Assembly: GCF_011405515.1 (NCBI RefSeq)
Contig: NZ_AP022671.1
Coordinates: forward strand, 2,914,001 to 2,978,000
Length of the DNA stretch: 64,000 nt
DNA from: Nitrospira sp. KM1
GTDB lineage: Bacteria > Nitrospirota > Nitrospiria > Nitrospirales > Nitrospiraceae
Direction: 5' to 3'
Position 1 is the stretch's first letter. Each line of letters starts with the position of its first letter. The notes below the pieces were generated by a model. The model made no database searches. It was not told where the DNA came from and saw only the letters and a program-made list of their open reading frames with translations. A program made the position numbers and the translations under genes. Shown piece by piece: positions 26,615-34,207 of this stretch.

Positions 26615-27634
26615 ATGTCTGATATCAATCGCATTGCAATCGTCGGAGCCGGGGCGTGGGGAACGGCGCTCGCCAAGCATCTTTCTGAAAAAGGGCTCCT
26701 GGTCCATTTGTGGGCGTATGAGCGGGAAGTGGTTGACTCCATCAGGTCCACGCGTGAGAACCGGTTGTACCTTCCGGCAGTTCCGTTGCCGAGGTCCTTG
26801 GCCGTCACGAATTCATTAGGGGAAGCGATCCAAGATTGTCAGGGCATTCTCTTTGTGGTGCCCTCTCATGTCGCTCGCCAGGTTTTGCAGCGGATGGCGC
26901 CGCTCATCGAGGCCGAGATCCCCGTCATCAGCGCGACCAAAGGAGTCGAAGAGGATACGTATCTGCTCATGTCTCGCGTGATGGAGGACGTTCTGCCGGT
27001 ACCGGCCCATCGGAAGTTGATGGTGTTATCCGGACCGAGCTTCGCGTCGGAAGTCGGACGCGGACAGCCGACGGCGCTCTGTCTGGCCGGAGGCGACGCC
27101 CAGCTCGTCAGCCGGTTTCAGGCAGCATTCATGACATCATCATTGCGTGTCTATGCCGACAGCGACATGATCGGTGTGCAGCTGGGAGGAGCGTTGAAGA
27201 ATGTCATGGCTCTGGCCGCCGGCGTTGTCGACGGCCTTGAGCTCGGATTCAACACACGAGCCGCCTTGATTACGAGAGGTCTCGCCGAAATGGTTCGTCT
27301 GGGAACGGCCATGGGCGCCGATGCCAGAACGTTTTACGGACTATCCGGGGTCGGCGACCTCGTCCTGACGTGCACCGGGACATTAAGCCGCAATCATTCG
27401 GTCGGCGCGAGGTTAGGCAAGGGAGAGAAACTCGACACCATCCTCGGTAACATGCATGCGGTGGCCGAAGGCGTGCGAACAGCCAGAGCGGCCTTGGGCA
27501 TGGCCAGACGGGCGCGAGTCGAGATGCCGATCGTTCAAGAGATCAATGCAGTACTCTTTGAAGGCAAGTCCTGCCGACGGGCCGTCAGTGATTTGATGGA
27601 ACGCGTCGCCAAGCCTGAGAAGGGTCTGCCATGA
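26615..27634 (+). CDS. gpsA: NAD(P)-dependent glycerol-3-phosphate dehydrogenase
   Basis: A 339-residue enzyme of standard length. The N-terminal Rossmann motif GAGAWGTALAKHL, the central SGPSFASEVGRGQPTAL, the catalytic Lys in LGGALKNVMALAAGVVDGL, and NTRAALITRGLAEM are all there. It makes sn-glycerol-3-phosphate from dihydroxyacetone phosphate for phospholipid synthesis. The last codons overlap the start of larB (27631-27634), so the two genes are translated together. Confidence 0.97.
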   Translation: MSDINRIAIVGAGAWGTALAKHLSEKGLLVHLWAYEREVVDSIRSTRENRLYLPAVPLPRSLAVTNSLGEAIQDCQGILFVVPSHVARQVLQRMAPLIEAEIPVISATKGVEEDTYLLMSRVMEDVLPVPAHRKLMVLSGPSFASEVGRGQPTALCLAGGDAQLVSRFQAAFMTSSLRVYADSDMIGVQLGGALKNVMALAAGVVDGLELGFNTRAALITRGLAEMVRLGTAMGADARTFYGLSGVGDLVLTCTGTLSRNHSVGARLGKGEKLDTILGNMHAVAEGVRTARAALGMARRARVEMPIVQEINAVLFEGKSCRRAVSDLMERVAKPEKGLP

Positions 27635-28398
27635 ATCAGGAAAGATTGGAACGGCTGTTGTCCCGGGTGCGGGTTGGTGCTCTGACCGTTGCAGAGGCGG
27701 TGGACCAACTTCGATCGTTACCCTATGAAGATTTGGGGTTCGCCTCGCTCGACCATCATCGATCCATCCGTCAAGGATTCCCCGAGGTCATCTTCTGCGA
27801 AGGCAAGACCCCGACGCAGATCCATGCGATTGCCAAAGCGCTGCGGAAACAGCACCGCCCGCTATTAGCGACAAGGGCCACGCCTCAGATTGCCAGATTG
27901 ATCAAACGCCTCGACCGGCGAGCCGTCTTCCACCGGGATGCGCGCATCGTGGCGATCAGAGATGTCCGCCAGAGGCTGATTGGGCGAGTGTTGGTCATTA
28001 CCGCCGGGACGTCGGATATTCCCGTAGCGGAAGAGGTGAAAGTCACGGCTGAGGTCATGGGGAGCCGGGTTGAACACCTCTACGATGTGGGTGTCGCCGG
28101 CATCCACCGCCTCTTAGGACGGCGTGACCGTCTGGCTCACGCGAACGTCATTGTCGTTGTCGCCGGGATGGACGGAGTTCTGCCCAGCGTCGTGGGAGGG
28201 CTGGTCAGTTGTCCGGTCATTGCGGTACCGACCAGCCGAGGCTATGGCGCCAGCTTCGGGGGGTTGGCCGCCCTGCTGACGATGCTGAATTCATGCGCCG
28301 CCGGCGTCGGTGTCATGAACATCGACAACGGATTCGGGGGCGGGTGCCTGGCCCATCGCATTAATCAGATGAAAGCCGGTAGCGGCACGGTACGATGA
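27631..28398 (+). CDS. larB: LarB, nickel-pincer cofactor biosynthesis protein
   Basis: A 255-residue protein with the LarB pattern: DHHRSIRQGFPEVIFCEGKT near residue 43, ITAGTSDIPVAEEV, and the PurE-like domain GMDGVLPSVVGGLVSCPVIAVPTSRGYG ending in GVMNIDNGFG. LarB carboxylates and hydrolyses nicotinic acid adenine dinucleotide, the first step toward the nickel-pincer cofactor. larC lies about 770 bases further on, but larE and larA are not in this window. It overlaps the gpsA stop codon. Confidence 0.95.
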   Translation: MNQERLERLLSRVRVGALTVAEAVDQLRSLPYEDLGFASLDHHRSIRQGFPEVIFCEGKTPTQIHAIAKALRKQHRPLLATRATPQIARLIKRLDRRAVFHRDARIVAIRDVRQRLIGRVLVITAGTSDIPVAEEVKVTAEVMGSRVEHLYDVGVAGIHRLLGRRDRLAHANVIVVVAGMDGVLPSVVGGLVSCPVIAVPTSRGYGASFGGLAALLTMLNSCAAGVGVMNIDNGFGGGCLAHRINQMKAGSGTVR

Positions 28399-28446
28399 CT
28401 CCCGCAACGGAAGACTGGGTTCCAAAGATCCGGGCGCCCATGAAGC

Positions 28447-28998
28447 CTACTTCAACTCCACCGTTCCGCGCTTAGGCCACGAGACCATCAAGGTCCTCGG
28501 GCCCTTCTCGCCGTTGGCGAGAAGTTTCGCCCTCAATTCATACTGGTACAAACCTGGCGCCGCGGGCGTTTTCTTGTGGTCCATGCCGTCCCATGAAAGG
28601 ATGACAGGAAGATGAGGATGCTCTCGGGTTCCGTTCGGCGCCGGTTCGACAAGCACAGGCTGACGAGTTGAGAGGAAACGGATCGACGTGCGGGACGGCG
28701 ACGTCAGAAATGAAGAGACTTCCAGGAGGGTCGCTTCGGTCAGGTCTTTCGGTAGTTGGATGACCGCGGAAAATTCCAACGGACCTTGAGAGACGTGAAA
28801 CGGCGTCGGAGTGACCTTGAGTTCCAGGATCTTGAGATCCGGCTCCGGACGCGGGGCCTTCTGTTGCTTGGCCCCTGCCAACTGTTCATCTGGCGCCACA
28901 CCCAGAGCCAGCAGAGTCAGCATGACCGCCGCAATACGTGGAGAGCGTAACCTGTGAGCGAGAGACCGGCTTGAGTTCGACGATCCTGGAAACAACAT
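28447..28998 (-). CDS. Exported protein of unknown function (Ig-like fold probable)
   Basis: A 183-residue protein with a basic N-terminus and a hydrophobic segment (about residues 22-35), so it is likely exported; the exact start is uncertain. The rest is strand-rich, with PAAPGLYQYELRAKLLANG resembling the FlgD-type Ig-like 'G-x-Y' pattern. It lies between larB and larC on the opposite strand, so it is an inserted gene within that locus. I do not recognise the family. Confidence 0.55.
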   Translation of the reverse strand: MLFPGSSNSSRSLAHRLRSPRIAAVMLTLLALGVAPDEQLAGAKQQKAPRPEPDLKILELKVTPTPFHVSQGPLEFSAVIQLPKDLTEATLLEVSSFLTSPSRTSIRFLSTRQPVLVEPAPNGTREHPHLPVILSWDGMDHKKTPAAPGLYQYELRAKLLANGEKGPRTLMVSWPKRGTVELK

Positions 28999-29168
28999 CC
29001 GCAGCCGTGAATGTGAACGTTCGATGAAGCAGCGCGCTCAATGTCACTCGTTGATAGGGGGATAGCACAGCGCTGGATGCCTGTCAACGTAAGAGGACAC
29101 TCGTTGCCGTTAGATCGGACCTTCTGTAAGATGGCGCGGTTTATCTCAAACAGAGTGAAGGAGTGTCG

Positions 29169-30371
29169 GTGGGAACGCATCTCCATTTCGACTGCTTTTC
29201 CGGCATCAGCGGCGACATGACGCTAGGGGCGCTGGTTGACGTGGGCATGCCGTTTCGCGACTTGGTCGGCGGCTTGAAGCGTTTGGGGGTGTCGGGATTT
29301 CGCCTTACCAAGCGAAGAGTGCATCGGGAGGCCCTGCACGCCACGAAGGTCAATGTGCAGATCACTTCTGCGATGCGGTCGCCGCTGTCGCTACGGAGCA
29401 TCCACAAAATTCTTTCCCGCAGCCGGTTGTCCGAACGCGTGAAGCAACAGAGCCGAGTGGTATTCGATCGCCTGGCAGAATCCGAAGGTCATGCTCACCG
29501 TGTCCCGAAGGCCCATGTGCATTTTCATGAGGTGTCGGTGTTGGACTCCTTCGTCGATATTGTCGGGGCCCTCATTGGCTGCGAGGCGCTGGATGTGACT
29601 CGTGTGACGTCCTCCGCTGTCAACGTAGGTAGCGGGACGCTTCAATCCGCTCACGGTACCCTGCCGGTGCCGGGACCGGCGGTTGCCGACCTCTCCAGGG
29701 GCATCCCGATCTACAGCGCCGGCCCTGCCAGGGAACTGGCGACGCCTACGGGCATCGCGCTGTTGCGTACACTGACGACCGAATTTGGCGCGATGCCGCC
29801 CATCATTCCTTCCGCCGTGGGATACGGTGCCGGCGATGCGGAGCCCGAGGGATGGCCGAATGTGCTGCGTGTGCTCTTGGCCCGGGAGTCGCTCCAACGA
29901 GGTCGGCTGCACGACATGGTCGTGTCGATCGAGACGAATCTCGATGACCTCAATCCGCAAATCTACGAGCACATCGTCGAACGGCTGTTCGACCGGGGAG
30001 CGTTGGACGTCACGCTCACACCCGTCATCATGAAGCGCGGGCGACCGGGTATCGTGTTGACCTGTCTTGCCGGACAGGAGCATGTCGAACGGATGCTGGA
30101 CATTGTCTTTTCCGATACTACGGCATTGGGAGTGCGGGTTCAGCCGGTCGCCAGACAGATTCTGCCTCGCCGATTTGTATCGGTGCCGATTCGCGGTGGC
30201 ACCGTCCGGGTCAAGATTGGAACAGTCGATCGTGGAACGGCCAAGGGTGTGCCCGAATATGCCGACTGCAAACGGATCGCCGTACGCACCGGCCGTCCGG
30301 TGAAAGTCGTGATGGAAGAAGCGGCGGCTTCCTATGCGAGTTTTCGCCGGAGCGGAAAGGTTCACGCGTGA
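29169..30371 (+). CDS. larC: LarC, nickel insertion protein for the nickel-pincer cofactor
   Basis: A 400-residue protein. The start is set at GTG 29169 because AAGGAG (29157-29162) is six bases upstream; an earlier GTG at 29163 touches it. The family opening HFDCFSGISGDMTLGALVDVG, the HFHEVSVLDSFVDIVGA block, SAHGTLPVPGPAV and ETNLDDLNPQIYEHI are all present. LarC is a CTP-dependent cyclometallase that inserts nickel. In some bacteria it is split into two frames read through by a programmed frameshift; here it is a single continuous frame. Its stop overlaps the next gene's GTG. Confidence 0.95.
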   Translation: MGTHLHFDCFSGISGDMTLGALVDVGMPFRDLVGGLKRLGVSGFRLTKRRVHREALHATKVNVQITSAMRSPLSLRSIHKILSRSRLSERVKQQSRVVFDRLAESEGHAHRVPKAHVHFHEVSVLDSFVDIVGALIGCEALDVTRVTSSAVNVGSGTLQSAHGTLPVPGPAVADLSRGIPIYSAGPARELATPTGIALLRTLTTEFGAMPPIIPSAVGYGAGDAEPEGWPNVLRVLLARESLQRGRLHDMVVSIETNLDDLNPQIYEHIVERLFDRGALDVTLTPVIMKRGRPGIVLTCLAGQEHVERMLDIVFSDTTALGVRVQPVARQILPRRFVSVPIRGGTVRVKIGTVDRGTAKGVPEYADCKRIAVRTGRPVKVVMEEAAASYASFRRSGKVHA

Positions 30372-31378
30372 CCCTTCTGCTCTATGGGGTGATGTTCGTG
30401 GCCTCGGTTGTCGTCACACTCGGGGCCTGTGCCTTGTTTACCAACGGCATCGAATGGTTGGGCAAACGACTCAAGTTATCGGATGGGGCCGTCGGGAGTG
30501 TACTTGCCGCAATCGGAACCACGTTGCCGGAAACGTCGATTCCGATCGTCGCCATTTTTATTGGCGGGAGCCGTGAGGAGACGGAAGTCGGTCTCGGCGC
30601 CATTCTCGGGGCGCCCTTCATGCTCAGTACGCTGGTCATTCCGATACTGGCCATTCTTCTCATGATCTATGCCGGGTTGGGAAAGCGGACGGCTTCGTTT
30701 CGTCTGAACTATAAGGACGTCGCCGTCGATCTTTCGATCTTCGCGGTCGCGTATTTGGTCGCACTCGCCTGCGCATATCTGTCCTCACAACCGCTGCATC
30801 TGGCGGCGGCTGTGGGATTGGTCGGGCTGTATCTGTACTATGTGAAATTGAAATTTGCCAGTTCGGATGACGATGAAGGAGGGGAACCGACGGACCTGGG
30901 GCCTTTGTTTTTCGGGCGCCGGTGGTCGGTCCCACCTTATGGGCTGATTGCGCTCCAAGTTGCGGCGGGGTTAGGCGGGCTGGCTGTCGGAGCTCATTTG
31001 TTCGTCCATGCCGCCGAATCGATGGCCGCATTTCTCATGATTTCTCCTCTGATCCTCGCGTTGCTGATCGCGCCGCTTGCCACGGAATTGCCCGAGATGT
31101 CCAATAGTTTTCTCTGGCTGTATCATAAGAAGGATCGCCTCGCGGTCGGAAATGTGACCGGCGCGATGGTGTTTCAAGGGACGATCCCCGTGTCCGTCGG
31201 CCTGATCGGCACGGAATGGTCATTAGCTCCATCCGCCTTGATCACCATAGTGCTGGCGGTCATCGCGTCCAGCAGTCTTCTCCTCCAGGCGATCCTCGGC
31301 GGAAAGTGGACCCCTTGGTTAATGACCACGGGCGCAATTCTGTATATCGGGTACGCGCTGTACTTATATGGCAATTAA
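30368..31378 (+). CDS. Sodium/calcium exchanger-family membrane transporter
   Basis: A 336-residue membrane protein with about ten helices. Each half carries a Na/Ca exchanger alpha-repeat: GTTLPETSIPIV with GAILGAPFMLSTL, and LATELPEMSNSF with NVTGAMVFQGTIPV. The paired Glu-containing repeats bind the exchanged cation. The central loop is short and acidic (SSDDDEGGEPTD). It starts with a GTG that overlaps the larC stop and ends ten bases inside the pdxA start region, so larC, this gene and pdxA form one transcript. Confidence 0.9.
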   Translation: MTLLLYGVMFVASVVVTLGACALFTNGIEWLGKRLKLSDGAVGSVLAAIGTTLPETSIPIVAIFIGGSREETEVGLGAILGAPFMLSTLVIPILAILLMIYAGLGKRTASFRLNYKDVAVDLSIFAVAYLVALACAYLSSQPLHLAAAVGLVGLYLYYVKLKFASSDDDEGGEPTDLGPLFFGRRWSVPPYGLIALQVAAGLGGLAVGAHLFVHAAESMAAFLMISPLILALLIAPLATELPEMSNSFLWLYHKKDRLAVGNVTGAMVFQGTIPVSVGLIGTEWSLAPSALITIVLAVIASSSLLLQAILGGKWTPWLMTTGAILYIGYALYLYGN

Positions 31379-32411
31379 AAAAAAGCACATGCATGGGCGT
31401 CCACGTCCACGGCTGGGCATTACGATGGGGGATCCGGCAGGGATTGGACCAGAGGTCATTGCCAAAGCGTTGATGACGGACAAGCTCAAGAGCCTTCCCA
31501 TTCCATTAGTTATCGGGTCGGCTTCCGTGATGCAACGGACCGTCCAAAAACTAAAATTAAAGATGCGGGTGATCCATGTCAAAGATCACCAAGAAGACGG
31601 AGGAGGTCGAGACGTCATCGCGGTTCTGGATCCGTTGGATCGTCCGTTGATGCGTTTCAAACCGGGAACTGCCGCCGCGGAAACCGGCGCGGCATCCGTC
31701 GCCTATATCCGGAAGGCGGTAACCTTGGCTCAATCCGGTTATATCGACGGGATGGTTACCGCCCCGATCAACAAAGAAGCCATCAACATGGCCGGCTGTC
31801 ATTTCCCTGGTCATACCGAGCTGTTGGCCGATCTTACCCGGGCACGGGAATCCGGGATGATGATCCTGGGAGGGCCGTTAAAAATCATGTTCGCCACGAC
31901 GCATGTCGCGATCAGAGACCTTCCCCGGTTGCTGACGAGAGAGAACATTGGAAAAGCGATCAGGCTCGCTCACCTTGCGCTGACGCGGTTGTTTGGAATC
32001 AAGAAACCACGCATCGGCGTCGCCGCGCTCAATCCCCATGCGGGGGAACATGGCTTGTTTGGCGACGAGGAGTCGCGGCTGGTGCTCCCGGCTTCGAAGG
32101 CGGCCCAACGTCGGGGGATTCTGGCCAGTGATCCGTTGCCCGCGGACACACTGTTTGGAAAGGCCGCGCGAGGAGAGTACGACGGGGTGGTCGCGCTGTA
32201 TCACGATCAAGGGTTGATCCCGCTGAAGCTCGTGGCGTTCGGTTCGTGCGTCAACCTCACCGTCGGGCTTCCGATCATTCGCACGTCGGTTGATCATGGC
32301 ACGGCCTTCGACATTGTGGGAAAAGGCGTGGCGGATCCCGGCAGCCTGATCGAGGCGGTCACGCTTGCAGCCGCATTGGCATCAAAACGCCGACACGTCA
32401 CGAGAGGATAG
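31368..32411 (+). CDS. pdxA: 4-hydroxythreonine-4-phosphate dehydrogenase PdxA
   Basis: A 347-residue enzyme with LGITMGDPAGIGPEVIAKAL at the N-terminus, GMVTAPINKEAINMAG, the metal-binding His in HFPGHTELLA, VALYHDQGLIPLKL and TSVDHGTAFDIVGKG. PdxA oxidises 4-phosphohydroxy-threonine in the DXP-dependent route to pyridoxal phosphate. It begins ten bases inside the preceding transporter gene and is followed closely by rsmA, an arrangement found in many Gram-negative bacteria (pdxA-ksgA). Confidence 0.97.
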   Translation: MAIKKKHMHGRPRPRLGITMGDPAGIGPEVIAKALMTDKLKSLPIPLVIGSASVMQRTVQKLKLKMRVIHVKDHQEDGGGRDVIAVLDPLDRPLMRFKPGTAAAETGAASVAYIRKAVTLAQSGYIDGMVTAPINKEAINMAGCHFPGHTELLADLTRARESGMMILGGPLKIMFATTHVAIRDLPRLLTRENIGKAIRLAHLALTRLFGIKKPRIGVAALNPHAGEHGLFGDEESRLVLPASKAAQRRGILASDPLPADTLFGKAARGEYDGVVALYHDQGLIPLKLVAFGSCVNLTVGLPIIRTSVDHGTAFDIVGKGVADPGSLIEAVTLAAALASKRRHVTRG

Positions 32412-32426
32412 AAAGGATGCGCGCAT

Positions 32427-32750
32427 ATGGCACAAGAATCTGGCGAGGCAATCACCGTCATTCAACAACAACTCAAGGAATTGGAGGGTATCGTTGAGGA
32501 GACCATGGGCACGCTCAATATCGTCTCCGGCACTGAACGCGTCACAAAGTGGAAGACCAAAACGGCGGCCTTGCTGACCCAATCTGCAGGGGCTCAAATA
32601 GGGCAGGACTTCGCGCGTATCCAACCCGGCCCATCCTTTACCAACGACATGGTGGAAGAATTTACGGATCTGGTCGAATGCTTTCGCACCCCGCTCCTGA
32701 AGTTGTCAAAAACACTGTCCCAGACCGGCGGCTCGCCAGGCGGAGGCTGA
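32427..32750 (+). CDS. Small helical protein of unknown function
   Basis: A 107-residue protein, entirely helical in appearance (VIQQQLKELEGIVEETMGTL, then EFTDLVECFRTPLLKLSKTL), with a Gly-rich tail. It sits between pdxA and rsmA in the same direction with gaps of 15 and 3 bases, so it belongs to their operon. No family is recognised. Confidence 0.65.
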   Translation: MAQESGEAITVIQQQLKELEGIVEETMGTLNIVSGTERVTKWKTKTAALLTQSAGAQIGQDFARIQPGPSFTNDMVEEFTDLVECFRTPLLKLSKTLSQTGGSPGGG

Positions 32751-32753
32751 TGG

Positions 32754-33557
32754 GTGCTCCCGTCGGATTTTCCTCCCGCCAACAAACGGCTCGGTCAAAA
32801 CTTTCTCATCGACCACAATATTGTTCGAAAGATCGTCGCCGCGGCTGACATCGGTCAAGACAGTACGGTATTGGAAGTCGGGCCGGGGCGCGGGATTCTG
32901 ACAGAGGCTCTGTCGGCGGCGGCAGGGCGAGTGGTGGCCGTTGAGATCGATCCGCTGCTCTGTCAGATGCTTGAAAATCGACAGGCGAAATGGCCGAACG
33001 TCGAATTCATCTGCGCCGACGCATTATCCTACCCGCTGGATCAGCTTCCGGTCGGTACGATTGTCGTCGCGAATCTTCCATATTATGTTTCCACACCTCT
33101 TCTGTTTCGCTTGCTTGACGCCCGCAGGCGCTTCCCGAGACTTGTTCTGATGCTGCAGGAAGAAGTCGTGGACCGCCTTGTGGCAAAACCCGGCGGGTCT
33201 GAGTACGGCGTCCTGTCGGTCATGGCGCAGTATGCGGCCGACATCCATAAATCGTTTCGGGTATCCGCCCAATGTTTTCGGCCGAGACCGGAAGTCGGCT
33301 CAGCAGTCGTCCGATTACTGGTCAGAGAACGGAGCGGCTTGACAGCCGAAGCGGAGCGCGAGTTTCGTCTTCTCGTGAAGGCCGCCTTTGCTCACCGAAG
33401 AAAAACGTTGATCAATTCGCTCCGCGATGAAGGCTACCTCGTCTCAAGGGCGACGGATGTATTGAACCGTCTGGGATTTCCGCTCAATGCGCGTGCGGAA
33501 ACGCTGTCTGTGTCGGACTTCATAGCTTTGACGGGGCAGTTCCGAGAAACCAATTGA
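32754..33557 (+). CDS. rsmA: 16S rRNA dimethyladenosine transferase RsmA (KsgA)
   Basis: A 267-residue enzyme beginning at a GTG three bases after the previous stop. It has NKRLGQNFLIDHNIVRKIV, motif I VLEVGPGRGILTEAL, and motif IV NLPYYVSTPLLF, which mark KsgA/Dim1 enzymes. It methylates two adjacent adenosines near the 3' end of 16S rRNA during small-subunit maturation. Its C-terminal helical domain (AFAHRRKTLINSLRDEG) is complete. Confidence 0.97.
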   Translation: MLPSDFPPANKRLGQNFLIDHNIVRKIVAAADIGQDSTVLEVGPGRGILTEALSAAAGRVVAVEIDPLLCQMLENRQAKWPNVEFICADALSYPLDQLPVGTIVVANLPYYVSTPLLFRLLDARRRFPRLVLMLQEEVVDRLVAKPGGSEYGVLSVMAQYAADIHKSFRVSAQCFRPRPEVGSAVVRLLVRERSGLTAEAEREFRLLVKAAFAHRRKTLINSLRDEGYLVSRATDVLNRLGFPLNARAETLSVSDFIALTGQFRETN

Positions 33558-33585
33558 CGACGAGTGGTATGCGGCCACAGATGGT

Positions 33586-33951
33586 TCAGGCGGCGTCCGA
33601 GCGGAGGTATTCCAGGAATTCACAGAGGTGGCGTTCCTGCTCCTGATGCATCGCGATGAACATCACGCCGAATGATTGATTGGAGATCCAACGGGCAATC
33701 GCCGACTCCACCTGGACCGGAGCAGGATAATAGGGGAGCTGGATGATCAGACTGTACGGGTGGCCGATCATGACGGCCTGGTCGCTGCTGACGCGGCAGC
33801 CTCCCGGCGAGAGATCGAGGATGACGCCTTCTCCTTCGAGGTTTTGAGTCGATCCCTGAGGCATCGTCACGGGCGAAAAGGACAAGAGCGAACCGGGCGG
33901 TAATGCGCTTCTCGAATGTTTCCGTCGCTCGCTCATATCGTCTGCGCTCAT
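33586..33951 (-). CDS. PilZ-domain protein
   Basis: A 121-residue protein taken from ATG 33951; the upstream extension is basic and lacks conserved character. It contains the PilZ c-di-GMP-binding pattern: ERRKHSRSALPPGSLLSF (R-x-x-x-R) and later ILDLSPGGCRVSSD (D/N-x-S-x-x-G). PilZ proteins bind cyclic di-GMP and control motility or envelope synthesis. It is a single-gene unit convergent with the pdxA-rsmA operon. Confidence 0.85.
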   Translation of the reverse strand: MSADDMSERRKHSRSALPPGSLLSFSPVTMPQGSTQNLEGEGVILDLSPGGCRVSSDQAVMIGHPYSLIIQLPYYPAPVQVESAIARWISNQSFGVMFIAMHQEQERHLCEFLEYLRSDAA

Positions 33952-34207
33952 GAGACGGAGACTCGCCACGTGCCTGTACGGTGGTAGCCATACCGGGCTC
34001 AAGCTCCAAACACGTGAGAGGCTTGAGCACCAGCATCATCATATTCGCGTGGATCTCTCTCGCAAGAAAAAATTCGTTTCTCAATCTATCTGGGCGAGCG
34101 GGAGATCTGTCGTCGCGTCGACGACTGCGTGATCCTGTCCGGTCCGGCGCATGTGAAGACAGGACAGTCGTTTGTAATGGCCTCATTCCTGTGTTAGCAT
34201 CCGCTCC

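Noticed and set aside
29391-30365. A 324-residue frame antisense to larC.
   Set aside because: It is the mirror of a clearly conserved gene, is His/Arg-rich, and shows no recognisable domain.
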